A stretch of 64,000 bases of DNA from an uncultured Lachnospiraceae bacterium. Its GTDB lineage: Bacteria; Bacillota; Clostridia; Lachnospirales; Lachnospiraceae. Location of the stretch: assembly GCA_934351255.1 (NCBI GenBank), contig CAKRJH010000012.1, positions 1 to 64,000 on the forward strand, given 5' to 3'. Below are positions 21,643-29,939 of the stretch, piece by piece. Under the pieces are notes generated by a model. The model ran no database searches, was not told where the DNA came from, and worked only from the letters and a program-made list of their open reading frames with translations. The position numbers were made by a program, and so were the translations under genes. Each line of letters opens with the position of its first letter. Positions within the stretch are counted from its first letter, which is position 1.

Positions 21643-24291
21643 TTATTTGGATAACGCGGCAAGTTCTGCCTCCACCTTTTCCATCATGGCAGTGTATTTC
21701 TCCAGTTTTGCTCTCTCCTCGGCAACCTTTGCCTCCGGAGCCTTGCTCAGGAAACGCTCATTGTTTAACATTCCGTTGACACGGGCAAGCTCACCGGTCA
21801 GCTTCTTCTTTTCCTTGGTCAGTCTCTCGATCTCTTTCTCAAAATCTACGAGATCGGCAAGTGGCATATAGGCAGTTACCTTGTCTGTCACGACAGAAAC
21901 CGCATCGGATTCAATGCCGGCCTTATCCGTCTGGATCACTACCTCAGAGGCATTGATCATGTGCTCGTACGCTGACCGGCACCGGCTCAGTGCATCTGCC
22001 ACCTCCTGGTCTGCCACCAGATACACCTTTGCCTTGCGGGAGTTGACTACATTCATCTCCGCACGGCGGTTACGGATACCGCGCACAACATTCTGTACGG
22101 TCTCCATGATCTCCTCATCCTGTGGAGCATTCCACTCCTCACGGTACTGCGGCCAGGTGCTGATCATGATCGATGGCTCCTCAGACTGCAGTGTACAGAA
22201 GATTTCCTCTGTGATAAATGGCATATATGGATGCAGAAGTTTCAATGTCTGGATCAGTACGGTGCGCAGTGTCCAGAATGCCGCATTGGCAGATTCCGGT
22301 GCCTCCTCCTTGGCAAACAGTCTTGGCTTAACGACCTCGATATACCAGTCGCAGAACTCGGTCCATGCAAAGTCATAGATCTTCTGCACGGCAATACCAA
22401 GCTCGAATTTCTCCATATTGTCGGTGACATCCTTGGCCAGGGTATTGACCTTGGAGAGGATCCATTTGTCCTCTGCCGCCAGATTCTCATACTGTGGCTC
22501 GCTGATCTCCTGGTCTCCCAGATGCATCATGATGAAACGGGATGCATTCCAGATCTTGTTGGCAAAGTTACGGCTTGCCTCCACACGCTCCCAGTAGAAA
22601 CGCATGTCATTGCCCGGTGCATTACCTGTGATAAGCGTGAAGCGCAGCGCATCGGCACCATATTTGTCGATCACTTCCAGCGGATCGATTCCATTGCCCA
22701 GAGACTTGCTCATCTTGCGGCCCTGGTCATCACGCACCAGACCATGGAACAGTACAGTGTGGAATGGCAGTTTGCCGGTGTGCTCAATGCCGGAGAATAC
22801 CATACGGATCACCCAGAAGAAGATAATATCATATCCTGTGACCAGAACGTCGGTCGGATAGAAGTAATCATAATCCTCGGTATCCTTTGGCCAGCCCAGT
22901 GTGGAGAATGGCCAGAGTGCTGAGGAGAACCAGGTATCCAGGGTATCCTCATCCTGTTTGAAATGGTTCTTGCCACATTTCGGACATACGGTCGGTGCCT
23001 CCTTGGCTACCACAACCTCACCACAGTCCTGGCAGTAGTATGCCGGGATACGATGTCCCCACCAGAGCTGACGTGAAATACACCAGTCGCGGATATTCTC
23101 CAGCCAGTTATAGTAGGTTTTGTCCATGCGCTCCGGAATCAGATGAAGTTCTCCGCTCTTTACAGCCTCCATGGCAGGCTCTGCCAGTTTCTGCATCGCA
23201 ACAAACCACTGTGGCTTGATCATTGGTTCTACAGCTGTCTTGCAACGATCATGGGTACCGACACTGTGCACCAGATCTTCGGTCTCCACCAGAAGTCCCT
23301 GTGCATCCAGATCCTCCAGCATGACCTTTCTGGCCTCGTAGCGGTCCATTCCCGCATATTTTCCACCGATGGCTGCAATCGTTCCATCGTCATTTAACAT
23401 ATTGATCTCCGGAAGATTATGACGCTTTCCAACCTCGTAATCGTTCGGGTCATGTGCCGGTGTGATCTTTACGACACCGGTTCCTTTTTCCATGTCCGCA
23501 TGCTCATCGGCGATGACAGGGATCTGGCGTCCGGTCAATGGCAGTTCTACCATCTTGCCGATCAGATCCTGATAGCGCTCATCTTCCGCATTGACTGCGA
23601 CAGCACTGTCGCCCAGCAGCGTCTCCGGACGGGTCGTAGCCACCTCCAGAAAACGTCCCGGCTGTCCTACTACCGGATAATTGATGTGCCAGAAATGTCC
23701 CGGCATATCCACATGCTCTACCTCGGCGTCACTGATGGAGGTCTGGCAGACCGGACACCAGTTGATCAGACGGGAGCCCTTGTAGATCAGTCCTTTATCA
23801 TAGAGCTTGACAAAAACATCCTTGACGGCCTCAGAGCAGCCCTCGTCCATGGTGAAACGCTCTCTGTCCCAGTCAGCAGAAGATCCCAGTCTCTTTAACT
23901 GGTTGATGATACGTCCGCCGTACTCATCCTTCCACTCCCAGGCGCGCTTGAGGAATCCCTCGCGTCCCAGATCCGCCTTATCAATACCCTGCTCTTTGAG
24001 GGCGTTGATGATCTTAACCTCTGTCGCAATGCTGGCATGATCGGTTCCAGGCTGCCAGAGGGCATTATAGCCCTGCATACGCTTGAAACGGATCAGAATA
24101 TCCTGCATGGTGTTGTCCAGTGCATGTCCCATATGAAGCTGTCCGGTAATATTCGGAGGAGGCATCACGATCGTAAACGGTTTCTTGCTGCGATCTACCT
24201 CGGCATGGAAATATCCTTCCTTCTGCCAGCGCTCATAGGTGCGGCCTTCGATCTCGGCCGGGTTATAGTTTTTCTCAAGTTCTTTTGCCAT
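21643..24291 (-). CDS. valS: Valyl-tRNA synthetase
   Basis: Charges tRNA-Val. Class I signature: PNITGQLHMGHAL (HIGH-type motif) and KMSKSLGNG (KMSKS). The CP1 editing domain and the C-terminal coiled-coil arm (EKEIERLTKEKKKLTGELARV) are present. 882 aa from the ATG at 24291, preceded by AGGA; the frame extends 8 codons further up into the leader. Expression is controlled by the T-box at 24327-24546. Confidence 0.98.
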   Translation of the reverse strand: MAKELEKNYNPAEIEGRTYERWQKEGYFHAEVDRSKKPFTIVMPPPNITGQLHMGHALDNTMQDILIRFKRMQGYNALWQPGTDHASIATEVKIINALKEQGIDKADLGREGFLKRAWEWKDEYGGRIINQLKRLGSSADWDRERFTMDEGCSEAVKDVFVKLYDKGLIYKGSRLINWCPVCQTSISDAEVEHVDMPGHFWHINYPVVGQPGRFLEVATTRPETLLGDSAVAVNAEDERYQDLIGKMVELPLTGRQIPVIADEHADMEKGTGVVKITPAHDPNDYEVGKRHNLPEINMLNDDGTIAAIGGKYAGMDRYEARKVMLEDLDAQGLLVETEDLVHSVGTHDRCKTAVEPMIKPQWFVAMQKLAEPAMEAVKSGELHLIPERMDKTYYNWLENIRDWCISRQLWWGHRIPAYYCQDCGEVVVAKEAPTVCPKCGKNHFKQDEDTLDTWFSSALWPFSTLGWPKDTEDYDYFYPTDVLVTGYDIIFFWVIRMVFSGIEHTGKLPFHTVLFHGLVRDDQGRKMSKSLGNGIDPLEVIDKYGADALRFTLITGNAPGNDMRFYWERVEASRNFANKIWNASRFIMMHLGDQEISEPQYENLAAEDKWILSKVNTLAKDVTDNMEKFELGIAVQKIYDFAWTEFCDWYIEVVKPRLFAKEEAPESANAAFWTLRTVLIQTLKLLHPYMPFITEEIFCTLQSEEPSIMISTWPQYREEWNAPQDEEIMETVQNVVRGIRNRRAEMNVVNSRKAKVYLVADQEVADALSRCRSAYEHMINASEVVIQTDKAGIESDAVSVVTDKVTAYMPLADLVDFEKEIERLTKEKKKLTGELARVNGMLNNERFLSKAPEAKVAEERAKLEKYTAMMEKVEAELAALSK

Positions 24292-24326
24292 AGTAATCCT
24301 ATATTCCTTTCTCATATACTAAAACA

Positions 24327-24546
24327 GCCCTCTGCCGTCGAAACGGCAAAGGGCGAAATCTCGCGGTACCACCTTTGTTTGTCACTCACCATCGATAACG
24401 GGATGACCCGGTCACACCTACTGTCAGTTCAGCATGACTGCTCGGAAGCTACCTTCCATCCCTGCTCTTCCAGACAATCTTCCAGCCACGGATCGTCCTC
24501 TCTTGGGCAGCCGGGGATGTACTCCTCTTCTTCAACGCTCTAAGTA
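24327..24546 (-). promoter_or_regulatory. T-box leader of valS
   Basis: tRNA-sensing riboswitch. The conserved T-box antiterminator sequence AAGGTGGTACCGCGAGA lies at 24359-24375 on the minus strand. It is followed by the terminator GCCCTTTGCCGT, TTCG loop, ACGGCAGAGGGC (24327-24354) and TTTTAG. The AGAGAG and GGAAGA segments upstream fit Stem I. Uncharged tRNA-Val should stabilise the antiterminator. I could not place the Val specifier codon with certainty. Confidence 0.92.
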
Positions 24547-24552
24547 ATCAAC

Positions 24553-24582
24553 ATAATACTAAAGATGCGGTATTTTTGTCAA
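24553..24582 (-). promoter_or_regulatory. Sigma-A promoter of the valS T-box transcript
   Basis: On the minus strand TTGACA (24577-24582), an 18-bp spacer, TATTAT (24553-24558). It places the start of the T-box RNA near 24546. Confidence 0.75.
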
Positions 24583-24591
24583 GCCCATATA

Positions 24592-24640
24592 CCATGTAAA
24601 GAGGCAGTGCTGTTTTGTGCAACACTGCCCCCTTACATGG
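24592..24640 (-). terminator. Hairpin after the anti-sigma gene
   Basis: CCATGTAA...GGCAGTG pairs with CACTGCC...TTACATGG around a 13-nt loop, with two internal mismatches. No T-run follows on the minus strand, so it may instead be an mRNA 3'-end stabiliser. Confidence 0.55.
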
Positions 24641-24660
24641 ATCTATACTCAGACTTCCGC

Positions 24661-25635
24661 TTACAGCCTTTCAAATGCCACAAAAATTCCCATATTATCT
24701 TTCATCTGTTCCAGCTCCTTTTTCAAAGCCTTGTCACTGCATCTGCCAGCCGCTTCTTTGTATGTCATCGCCTCAAGATGTACGGCAACCTTAGCTGTTT
24801 CAGCTTTCTGCGCTGCATTCCCCCGGTAATTGATTTTGCAGGTAACCTGTGGACTGTCCAGCACTTCATTTTTAACGTCTGCCTCTGCGATAATCTCCTC
24901 ATCCGTTGTGCCGGCACTATTATTCTCCCACAGCTGCTTGTAAAGCTCCCGGGACAATTTTTTCTCATCGCAGATTGCTACTTCAACATCCTTTCTATTC
25001 TGGTCCTTTGCAGAGATCGTAAAGGATTTGTAATACTTCGCCTCTTTCTCATCTGCAGCATCCGGCTCAATCTCAATATCCACACCACTGCTAACCTGCT
25101 TTGGTTTCTCACACTCCTCTCCCTTAATCACATAAGGCTTATTCTTGGGCTGCAGAATACGGAAACATCCTTTATTAACAGAATAGGTAATCGTATCCAT
25201 ATTCTTTCCCTCACATACCAAAGGAAGATCAATCATATAACTGATCTCGTTGTTATCATTGGAACCACTCCATGCCTCTCCGGTAGTTCCCCCCGAGTAA
25301 ATAACTGCCTGTGTCTCTCCTTTTTTCAGTTCCTTTACCTCGGCAGCTTTCACTTTCATTACAAAGCCATCTTCCACATTTGGAGACGGCTTGCCGGCAG
25401 ACATGTCCGTTTTGTGGTACAAACCTGTATTGGATAATATCTGATCCGGCAGATTTCCAAAACCAATTCCCGCCACCAATGCCGCACATGCCACCAATGC
25501 GACAGTCGGTCTCACATAATTTTTCTTTTTCCTCATAGGATATTCCCCCTTTTCAAACCTGACTTTAATCTCATTGTCATCGACCTCCGGGGCAAGGGCC
25601 TGCTGTAAAATTTGGTCTAATTTTTCTTCCTTCAT
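24661..25635 (-). CDS. Membrane-anchored anti-sigma factor-like protein
   Basis: The N-terminal about 50 cytoplasmic residues (MKEEKLDQILQQALAPEVDD) are followed by one transmembrane helix (about 60-80, VALVACAALVAGIGFGNLP) and a large extracytoplasmic domain of about 250 residues. This matches the DUF4179-type anti-sigma layout. The start at 25635 is 1 nt after the sigma factor stop, with GGAGG 9 nt upstream; the frame extends further up without a ribosome site. I infer it holds the ECF sigma factor at the membrane until an envelope signal arrives. Base composition is more AT-rich than the flanking genes. Confidence 0.75.
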   Translation of the reverse strand: MKEEKLDQILQQALAPEVDDNEIKVRFEKGEYPMRKKKNYVRPTVALVACAALVAGIGFGNLPDQILSNTGLYHKTDMSAGKPSPNVEDGFVMKVKAAEVKELKKGETQAVIYSGGTTGEAWSGSNDNNEISYMIDLPLVCEGKNMDTITYSVNKGCFRILQPKNKPYVIKGEECEKPKQVSSGVDIEIEPDAADEKEAKYYKSFTISAKDQNRKDVEVAICDEKKLSRELYKQLWENNSAGTTDEEIIAEADVKNEVLDSPQVTCKINYRGNAAQKAETAKVAVHLEAMTYKEAAGRCSDKALKKELEQMKDNMGIFVAFERL

Positions 25636-25636
25636 A

Positions 25637-26212
25637 TTACGAATCCTCCATTTTTCGACAACCCCCGTCCTCCGGGCCATCAAGCATAATAACTGCCAAT
25701 TTTGTTTTCAGAATACTCTTTGCTTTACGCATCCGGCTTTTCACGGTACTTTCCGGAACATGCAGACATTCTGCAATTTCTTTAAACTTTAGTCCCGCAG
25801 AATAGTACAGGTAGACGACCTCGCGGTATTTTTGTGGTAATTCCTGTACCTGTTTCTGTACGATATCTCTCGTTTCTTTCTGCAAAAGCTGCTGCTCCGG
25901 TTCCTCCGAACTTTTCCCGGACATTTGGATTCCACCATTTTCCACATGTTTTTCGTAACTCTCAAACACTGCAATCCGGTGTCTCCATGCAAATTTTCTC
26001 CTTTTGTTTCTCCATATAAGGATGGCAACGGATAACGCATAACTTTTCAAGGAATCCTTTTTATTTAATTTATCAACCTGTTCCCACAGTGTTAACATAG
26101 TGTCCTGGTAAAGATCATCCCCCTCTGTGCTTCCTCCCGCATTCATCCGGCAAAATCGCAGAATATCTTTTCCGTTCTCGGACACAAACTGATCAAATTC
26201 CCTTCTTGTCAC
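25637..26212 (-). CDS. ECF-type RNA polymerase sigma factor
   Basis: Sigma-70 region 2 appears as EGDDLYQDTMLTLWEQVDKL (about residues 30-50) and SYALSVAILIWRNKRRK. Region 4 is LPQKYREVVYLYYSAGLKFKEIAECLHVPESTVKSRMRKAK. 191 aa. The start codon is GTG (26212), close behind AAAAGGAAAC. The anti-sigma gene follows, with coupled translation. Targets and signal are unknown. The gene is lower in G+C than the rRNA-protein genes beside it. Confidence 0.9.
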   Translation of the reverse strand: MTRREFDQFVSENGKDILRFCRMNAGGSTEGDDLYQDTMLTLWEQVDKLNKKDSLKSYALSVAILIWRNKRRKFAWRHRIAVFESYEKHVENGGIQMSGKSSEEPEQQLLQKETRDIVQKQVQELPQKYREVVYLYYSAGLKFKEIAECLHVPESTVKSRMRKAKSILKTKLAVIMLDGPEDGGCRKMEDS

Positions 26213-26356
26213 GTTTCCTTTTCCTTTCCTCTTCCCTTGACGTCTCGGTCAGAACCCTTACACCTCAATATTGTAATAACCTTGAAAAAAGTTTTAATAT
26301 ATCAATGAAATTTTTTCTTTTTTTATCATTTCGAAAAGTTTTTCTGCACGCAAAAA

Positions 26357-26378
26357 GGCAGTTCCTACCGGAACTGCC
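26357..26378 (-). terminator. Intrinsic terminator of rplT
   Basis: Perfect 9-bp stem on the minus strand, GGCAGTTCC, GGTA loop, GGAACTGCC, followed by TTTTTG. Confidence 0.92.
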
Positions 26379-26404
26379 TCTGTATACGTCACTCAGATAT
26401 AAAC

Positions 26405-26761
26405 TTATGCAAGTTTGCTCTTTGCAGCCTCAACTAATGCTGCAAATCCCTCTGGATCAGAGATTGCCATCTCGGATAACATCTTACGGTTTACATCGAT
26501 ACCTGCTAACTTCAGGCCGTACATAAATCTGCTGTAAGACAGGCCGTTTACTCTGGCTGCTGCATTGATACGAGCGATCCATAACTGACGGAACTGTCTC
26601 TTCTTCTCCTTACGTCCTGCGAAGGAAGAAGTCAGAGCTCTCATAACAGACTGCTTTGCTACGCGGTACTGCTTGGATCTTGCTCCTCTGTAACCCTTTG
26701 CTAATTTTAATGTTCTATTGTGCTTTTTCTTTGCGTTTAATCCGCCTTTAATACGTGCCAT
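26405..26761 (-). CDS. rplT: 50S ribosomal protein L20
   Basis: Binds 23S rRNA early in large-subunit assembly and represses its own operon through the leader RNA. The 118-aa protein opens with MARIKGGLNAKKKHNRTLKLA and has the signature RQLWIARINAAARVNGLSYS. It follows rpmI in the standard infC-rpmI-rplT order, with AGGAGG before the ATG. Confidence 0.98.
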   Translation of the reverse strand: MARIKGGLNAKKKHNRTLKLAKGYRGARSKQYRVAKQSVMRALTSSFAGRKEKKRQFRQLWIARINAAARVNGLSYSRFMYGLKLAGIDVNRKMLSEMAISDPEGFAALVEAAKSKLA

Positions 26762-26782
26762 GTTTCTTCTCCTCCTGTCTTA

Positions 26783-26980
26783 CTATGAATATGGTAATAA
26801 GCGCTTAGCTGCCTTTAAGTTTGTCTTATCCAGCTCTTCAGCCTTTCTTAAGTTTCTCTTTCTCTTGGTAGTCTTCTTGTTCAGAATGTGGCTCTTATAA
26901 GCCTTCATCTTCATGATCTTACCTGTTCCTGTTGTCTTGAAACGCTTTGCTGCAGCGCGCTTTGTCTTCATTTTTGGCAT
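26783..26980 (-). CDS. rpmI: 50S ribosomal protein L35
   Basis: 65-aa basic ribosomal protein, MPKMKTKRAAAKRFKTTGTG, with the family tail SHILNKKTTKRKRNLRK. AAGGAGG precedes the ATG. Middle gene of the IF3 operon. Confidence 0.98.
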   Translation of the reverse strand: MPKMKTKRAAAKRFKTTGTGKIMKMKAYKSHILNKKTTKRKRNLRKAEELDKTNLKAAKRLLPYS

Positions 26981-27011
26981 GATGATTCCTCCTTAACATT
27001 TGTTTGTATGA

Positions 27012-27530
27012 TTACTGTCTTTTCTCAGACAAAAACATCACCATGGATCTTCCTTCCATCTTTGGTGCCTTGTCTACCACTGCAATATCCTGCAGTTTCT
27101 CATAGAAACTGTCCAGGATCTGCTTGCTGTAATTGATATGAGCCAGCTCACGTCCACGGAAACGAAGTGTAACCTTGACCCTGTCACCCTTGGAGATAAA
27201 CTTGCGGGCCTGATTTGCCTTGGTATTCAAATCGTTCACATCGATGTTTGGAGACAGGCGTACTTCCTTGACCTCCATAGTCTTCTGTTTTCTCTTGGAC
27301 TCCTTCTCTCGACGGGTCTTCTCATAACGATACTTTCCATACTCGATGATCTTGCATACCGGCGGTTTTGCATTTGGCGCGATCTTGATCAGATCCAGTC
27401 CTGCATCTCTCGCCATCTTCATCGCTTCTTTGGCAGACATAACGCCAAGCTGTTCGCCGTTCTCTCCGACGACACGCACCTCGCGGTCTCTGATCTGCTC
27501 GTTTACCTGCTCATAATCCTGCTTGCTAAT
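27012..27530 (-). CDS. infC: Translation initiation factor IF-3, ATT start codon
   Basis: Prevents 50S joining and proofreads start-codon choice. The N-domain has VNEQIRDREVRVVGENGEQLG, the linker YRYEKTRREKESKRKQKTME, and the C-domain the VKVTLRFRGRELAH segment. The only start fitting the ribosome site (GGAGGT, 8 nt away) and the family N-terminus is ATT at 27528-27530 (ATT AGC AAG CAG). No ATG or GTG is suitably placed; the ATG at 27587 lies in the leader terminator. ATT starts in infC let IF3 limit its own synthesis. This gives 172 aa. Confidence 0.92.
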   Translation of the reverse strand: MSKQDYEQVNEQIRDREVRVVGENGEQLGVMSAKEAMKMARDAGLDLIKIAPNAKPPVCKIIEYGKYRYEKTRREKESKRKQKTMEVKEVRLSPNIDVNDLNTKANQARKFISKGDRVKVTLRFRGRELAHINYSKQILDSFYEKLQDIAVVDKAPKMEGRSMVMFLSEKRQ

Positions 27531-27711
27531 GGTCCTGCACCTCCAAACTGATTTTGCATGAAAAAAGTGGATGAACAAAGTCGTCATCCACTGTCATAAT
27601 CAATCAACCGAGCTGCGCCAATACGCAGGAAAATTGAAAACTATAAACCCGAGTCGCCGATGCGCTGAGGTGAGAGTGGATCCTCTACTTTGTTGTCTCT
27701 GTTTACACAGC
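27531..27711 (-). promoter_or_regulatory. Ribosomal L20-type leader of the infC operon
   Basis: An untranslated region of about 180 nt that ends in an intrinsic terminator: AGTGGATGA, 9-nt loop, TCATCCACT, TTTTTT (27561-27592 on the minus strand). It lies 30 nt before the infC ribosome site. This is the position and design of the Firmicute L20 leader, where L20 binding favours termination. I assign it by position and the attenuator, not by full structure. Confidence 0.7.
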
Positions 27712-27717
27712 ACGAAT

Positions 27718-27746
27718 ATCATATCAGACTCCAACAATCTTGTCAA
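27718..27746 (-). promoter_or_regulatory. Sigma-A promoter of infC-rpmI-rplT
   Basis: On the minus strand TTGACA (27741-27746), a 17-bp spacer, TATGAT (27718-27723). Confidence 0.82.
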
Positions 27747-27750
27747 GCAT

Positions 27751-28590
27751 TTATTCCATATAACTTCGATATTGTGCTTTCCACTGATCCAGCATCTCCC
27801 GGATGCGGATCTCACTCTCCCTTTTCTGCTCCGGATCCTGCAGCATCTGTTCAAACCGGAGGATCTGGCGGTACTCCTTTCCCTCCCTGGCCTGTTCCTC
27901 GGCCTGTTCGTACTGGGCCCGGAAAAAATGTGCCTGTTCCTGGGTCACTCCCATATCCTGCAATGCCTTCTGATAGGCCGTCTCTTCGCCCGCCAGCCGC
28001 AGGGCATACAGATAACTCTGCAGGCAGGCCGGTCTCCGGTTCAGCTCATAACCCTGACGGAATGCCTGCGCTGCCGAATGGAGCTCTCCCAGTCTGGCAT
28101 AGATCACACCCAGAAGATGATATAACCGGCCGGTCTCCTCCGGTGTCTCCCGGAGCATCTCCTCCCCGGACAGGATCTGTTCGTATTCTTTTTTGGCCTG
28201 TTCCAGACTTCCGCTGTCATAATAGCTCTGCGCCTTGATCTTCTGTCTCTGCAGCCGGCTCAGATCTCTGGTCTGATCCAGAATACGGATCAGTTCATTG
28301 ATCTCCTCTTCCGTATAATAGTCACAACTGCAGCAAAGCGTCACAACCATATCCTTGAGGTTGTCCGTATCCTGCCGCAGGGCATCCACTTTCCTGGCCG
28401 TCTCCTCCATCCCCAGTTCCTGGCGCAGCCACACTGCAAACGACGCATCAAACACTTCTTCCTGCATCATATAGATATTGTGTTTGAGATAATAGCACAC
28501 TTCCTCAATAGAATACACATTGGTTCTGGTCGCCTTAAAACAATATGGGTGCTCGGCGATCCGGCTGGCACATTTGATCAGTTTACCCAT
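27751..28590 (-). CDS. TPR-like protein of the DUF5716/DUF5717 module
   Basis: 279-aa, predicted cytoplasmic and all-helical. The first 90 residues (MGKLIKCASRIAEHPYCFKA, EEVCYYLKHNIYMM, ASFAVWLRQELGMEE) form a domain I cannot name. The middle (about 130-200) holds TPR-like repeats such as LYHLLGVIYARLGELHSAAQAF, and the tail is Glu/Gln-rich. It is the third gene of a collinear set with DUF5716 (19 bp upstream) and DUF5717. TPRs suggest a scaffolding role for its partners. Function unknown. Confidence 0.75.
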   Translation of the reverse strand: MGKLIKCASRIAEHPYCFKATRTNVYSIEEVCYYLKHNIYMMQEEVFDASFAVWLRQELGMEETARKVDALRQDTDNLKDMVVTLCCSCDYYTEEEINELIRILDQTRDLSRLQRQKIKAQSYYDSGSLEQAKKEYEQILSGEEMLRETPEETGRLYHLLGVIYARLGELHSAAQAFRQGYELNRRPACLQSYLYALRLAGEETAYQKALQDMGVTQEQAHFFRAQYEQAEEQAREGKEYRQILRFEQMLQDPEQKRESEIRIREMLDQWKAQYRSYME

Positions 28591-28609
28591 AACACTCTCC
28601 TAATCCTGT

Positions 28610-29881
28610 TTATATTGTGATCTTCGTCTCCCAGATCCGGTTGCTGGACGGACAGAATTCACCAAATCCATTGTCTTTCAATGTGATGATACAGTTCGAG
28701 GCATCGGCAAACCGGATGCGCACCGTGAACCGTGTCATGCGGTTCTCCCTGTCCGCAAAATCGGACAGAGAAAGAAGATGTGTCTTTTTTTCATGTCGCA
28801 GGACATTGTGCACCTGCAGTGCCAGTTCCTCCTCATGATCCGGAATAATATCCAGGCTGACATCCACATCACGCCAGCCCATCCCCGCTCTGGCAAGCGT
28901 CAGTTCCTGCTCCTTCGCATCCGTATAGACCTTCAGCGAAATATTACAGTAGATCATCTCCTCATCGAGAAACAAAAACTGGCTCAGACTACCCGCGCCA
29001 CACATCTCGCGGGCCGCAAAACAGGCTCCCTTGGTAAACAGATTCTGCCCACGGAACACCCTGCGCCCATTGCAGAGCTGCTTGAGTGCCTTACCCGCCC
29101 AGGGTTCCTGGAATCCACTGCCTGTCACATAGATCGTCGTCACCATCTGCTTGTGAAGCTGGGTATTGGCCAGATTCAGAAACGCATATTCCGGCGAGAT
29201 CTCATCCTGTTCCAACAGGGAAAAGTCCATCATCTGGCTCAGTTCTTTTCTTCTGACCCCCACAATGTAAGGGCTCGTCCGGCGGTCGATATCGATCTGC
29301 GAGTAAAACATGGACGATCCACTGTACTCAAACAGGCCAACATTGCGCTGCCACAGTTCCGGCGGCTGGCTCAGCGCATAATACATATAGCTCAGTTTGT
29401 GAGGCTGGATGACCAGACGATCCGATTCGATCCCCAGCGCAGCCATAGCTTTGGTGATGGCCGCATCCAGCGGATCATTCCTCTGCTCTACCGTCACCAC
29501 GATCTTGCGGATGGAGCGGTTCGGATAAAATTCATGCAGAGCGCTCAGCGCCTTGGCCAGGAAGCGCACCAGTGCCTCCACCGGGTCTACCTTGTAGCCT
29601 TCCTTTGGGATCACCTCACGGCTGCTCACCCTGCTGACCAGATGATCCAGCAGATCGGTACCGCCCTGTGCGGCAAGCTCCACCGCCTCCGTGCCATAGC
29701 TCCAGCTTCGTCTGGCAGGGGTGTATCCAAGTGCTGTCGGGATCTCATATTCCCGATCCAGCTCCCGTCCCATTCTCCTGCCGATGGGATGTGGCTGTGC
29801 ATCCTGCGATTCCATGCAGGAAATCTGTGTCACATCGTCACACAGATCCACTCCCACCATCATCGTTCTTACCTGTTCCAT
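28610..29881 (-). CDS. DUF5716 family protein, actin/Hsp70-like fold suggested
   Basis: 423-aa cytoplasmic protein. It begins MEQVRTMMVGVDLCDDVTQI, which resembles a phosphate-1 strand of the ASKHA ATPase fold (hydrophobic-x-G-hydrophobic-D). VTGSGFQEPWAGKALKQLCNG in the middle recalls the adenosine-binding loop of Hsp70-like proteins. A beta-rich C-terminus follows (LTLARAGMGWRDVDVSLDII, FADRENRMTRFTVRIRF). I assign DUF5716 from memory of the family; the ASKHA link is inference. It lies 58 bp behind DUF5717. The ribosome site before 29881 is weak. Confidence 0.7.
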   Translation of the reverse strand: MEQVRTMMVGVDLCDDVTQISCMESQDAQPHPIGRRMGRELDREYEIPTALGYTPARRSWSYGTEAVELAAQGGTDLLDHLVSRVSSREVIPKEGYKVDPVEALVRFLAKALSALHEFYPNRSIRKIVVTVEQRNDPLDAAITKAMAALGIESDRLVIQPHKLSYMYYALSQPPELWQRNVGLFEYSGSSMFYSQIDIDRRTSPYIVGVRRKELSQMMDFSLLEQDEISPEYAFLNLANTQLHKQMVTTIYVTGSGFQEPWAGKALKQLCNGRRVFRGQNLFTKGACFAAREMCGAGSLSQFLFLDEEMIYCNISLKVYTDAKEQELTLARAGMGWRDVDVSLDIIPDHEEELALQVHNVLRHEKKTHLLSLSDFADRENRMTRFTVRIRFADASNCIITLKDNGFGEFCPSSNRIWETKITI

Positions 29882-29939
29882 ATCTCACAAACCCCATTTC
29901 TGATTTCATAAAGGCCTCTGCCTCTCCTCGTTTGTCCGG

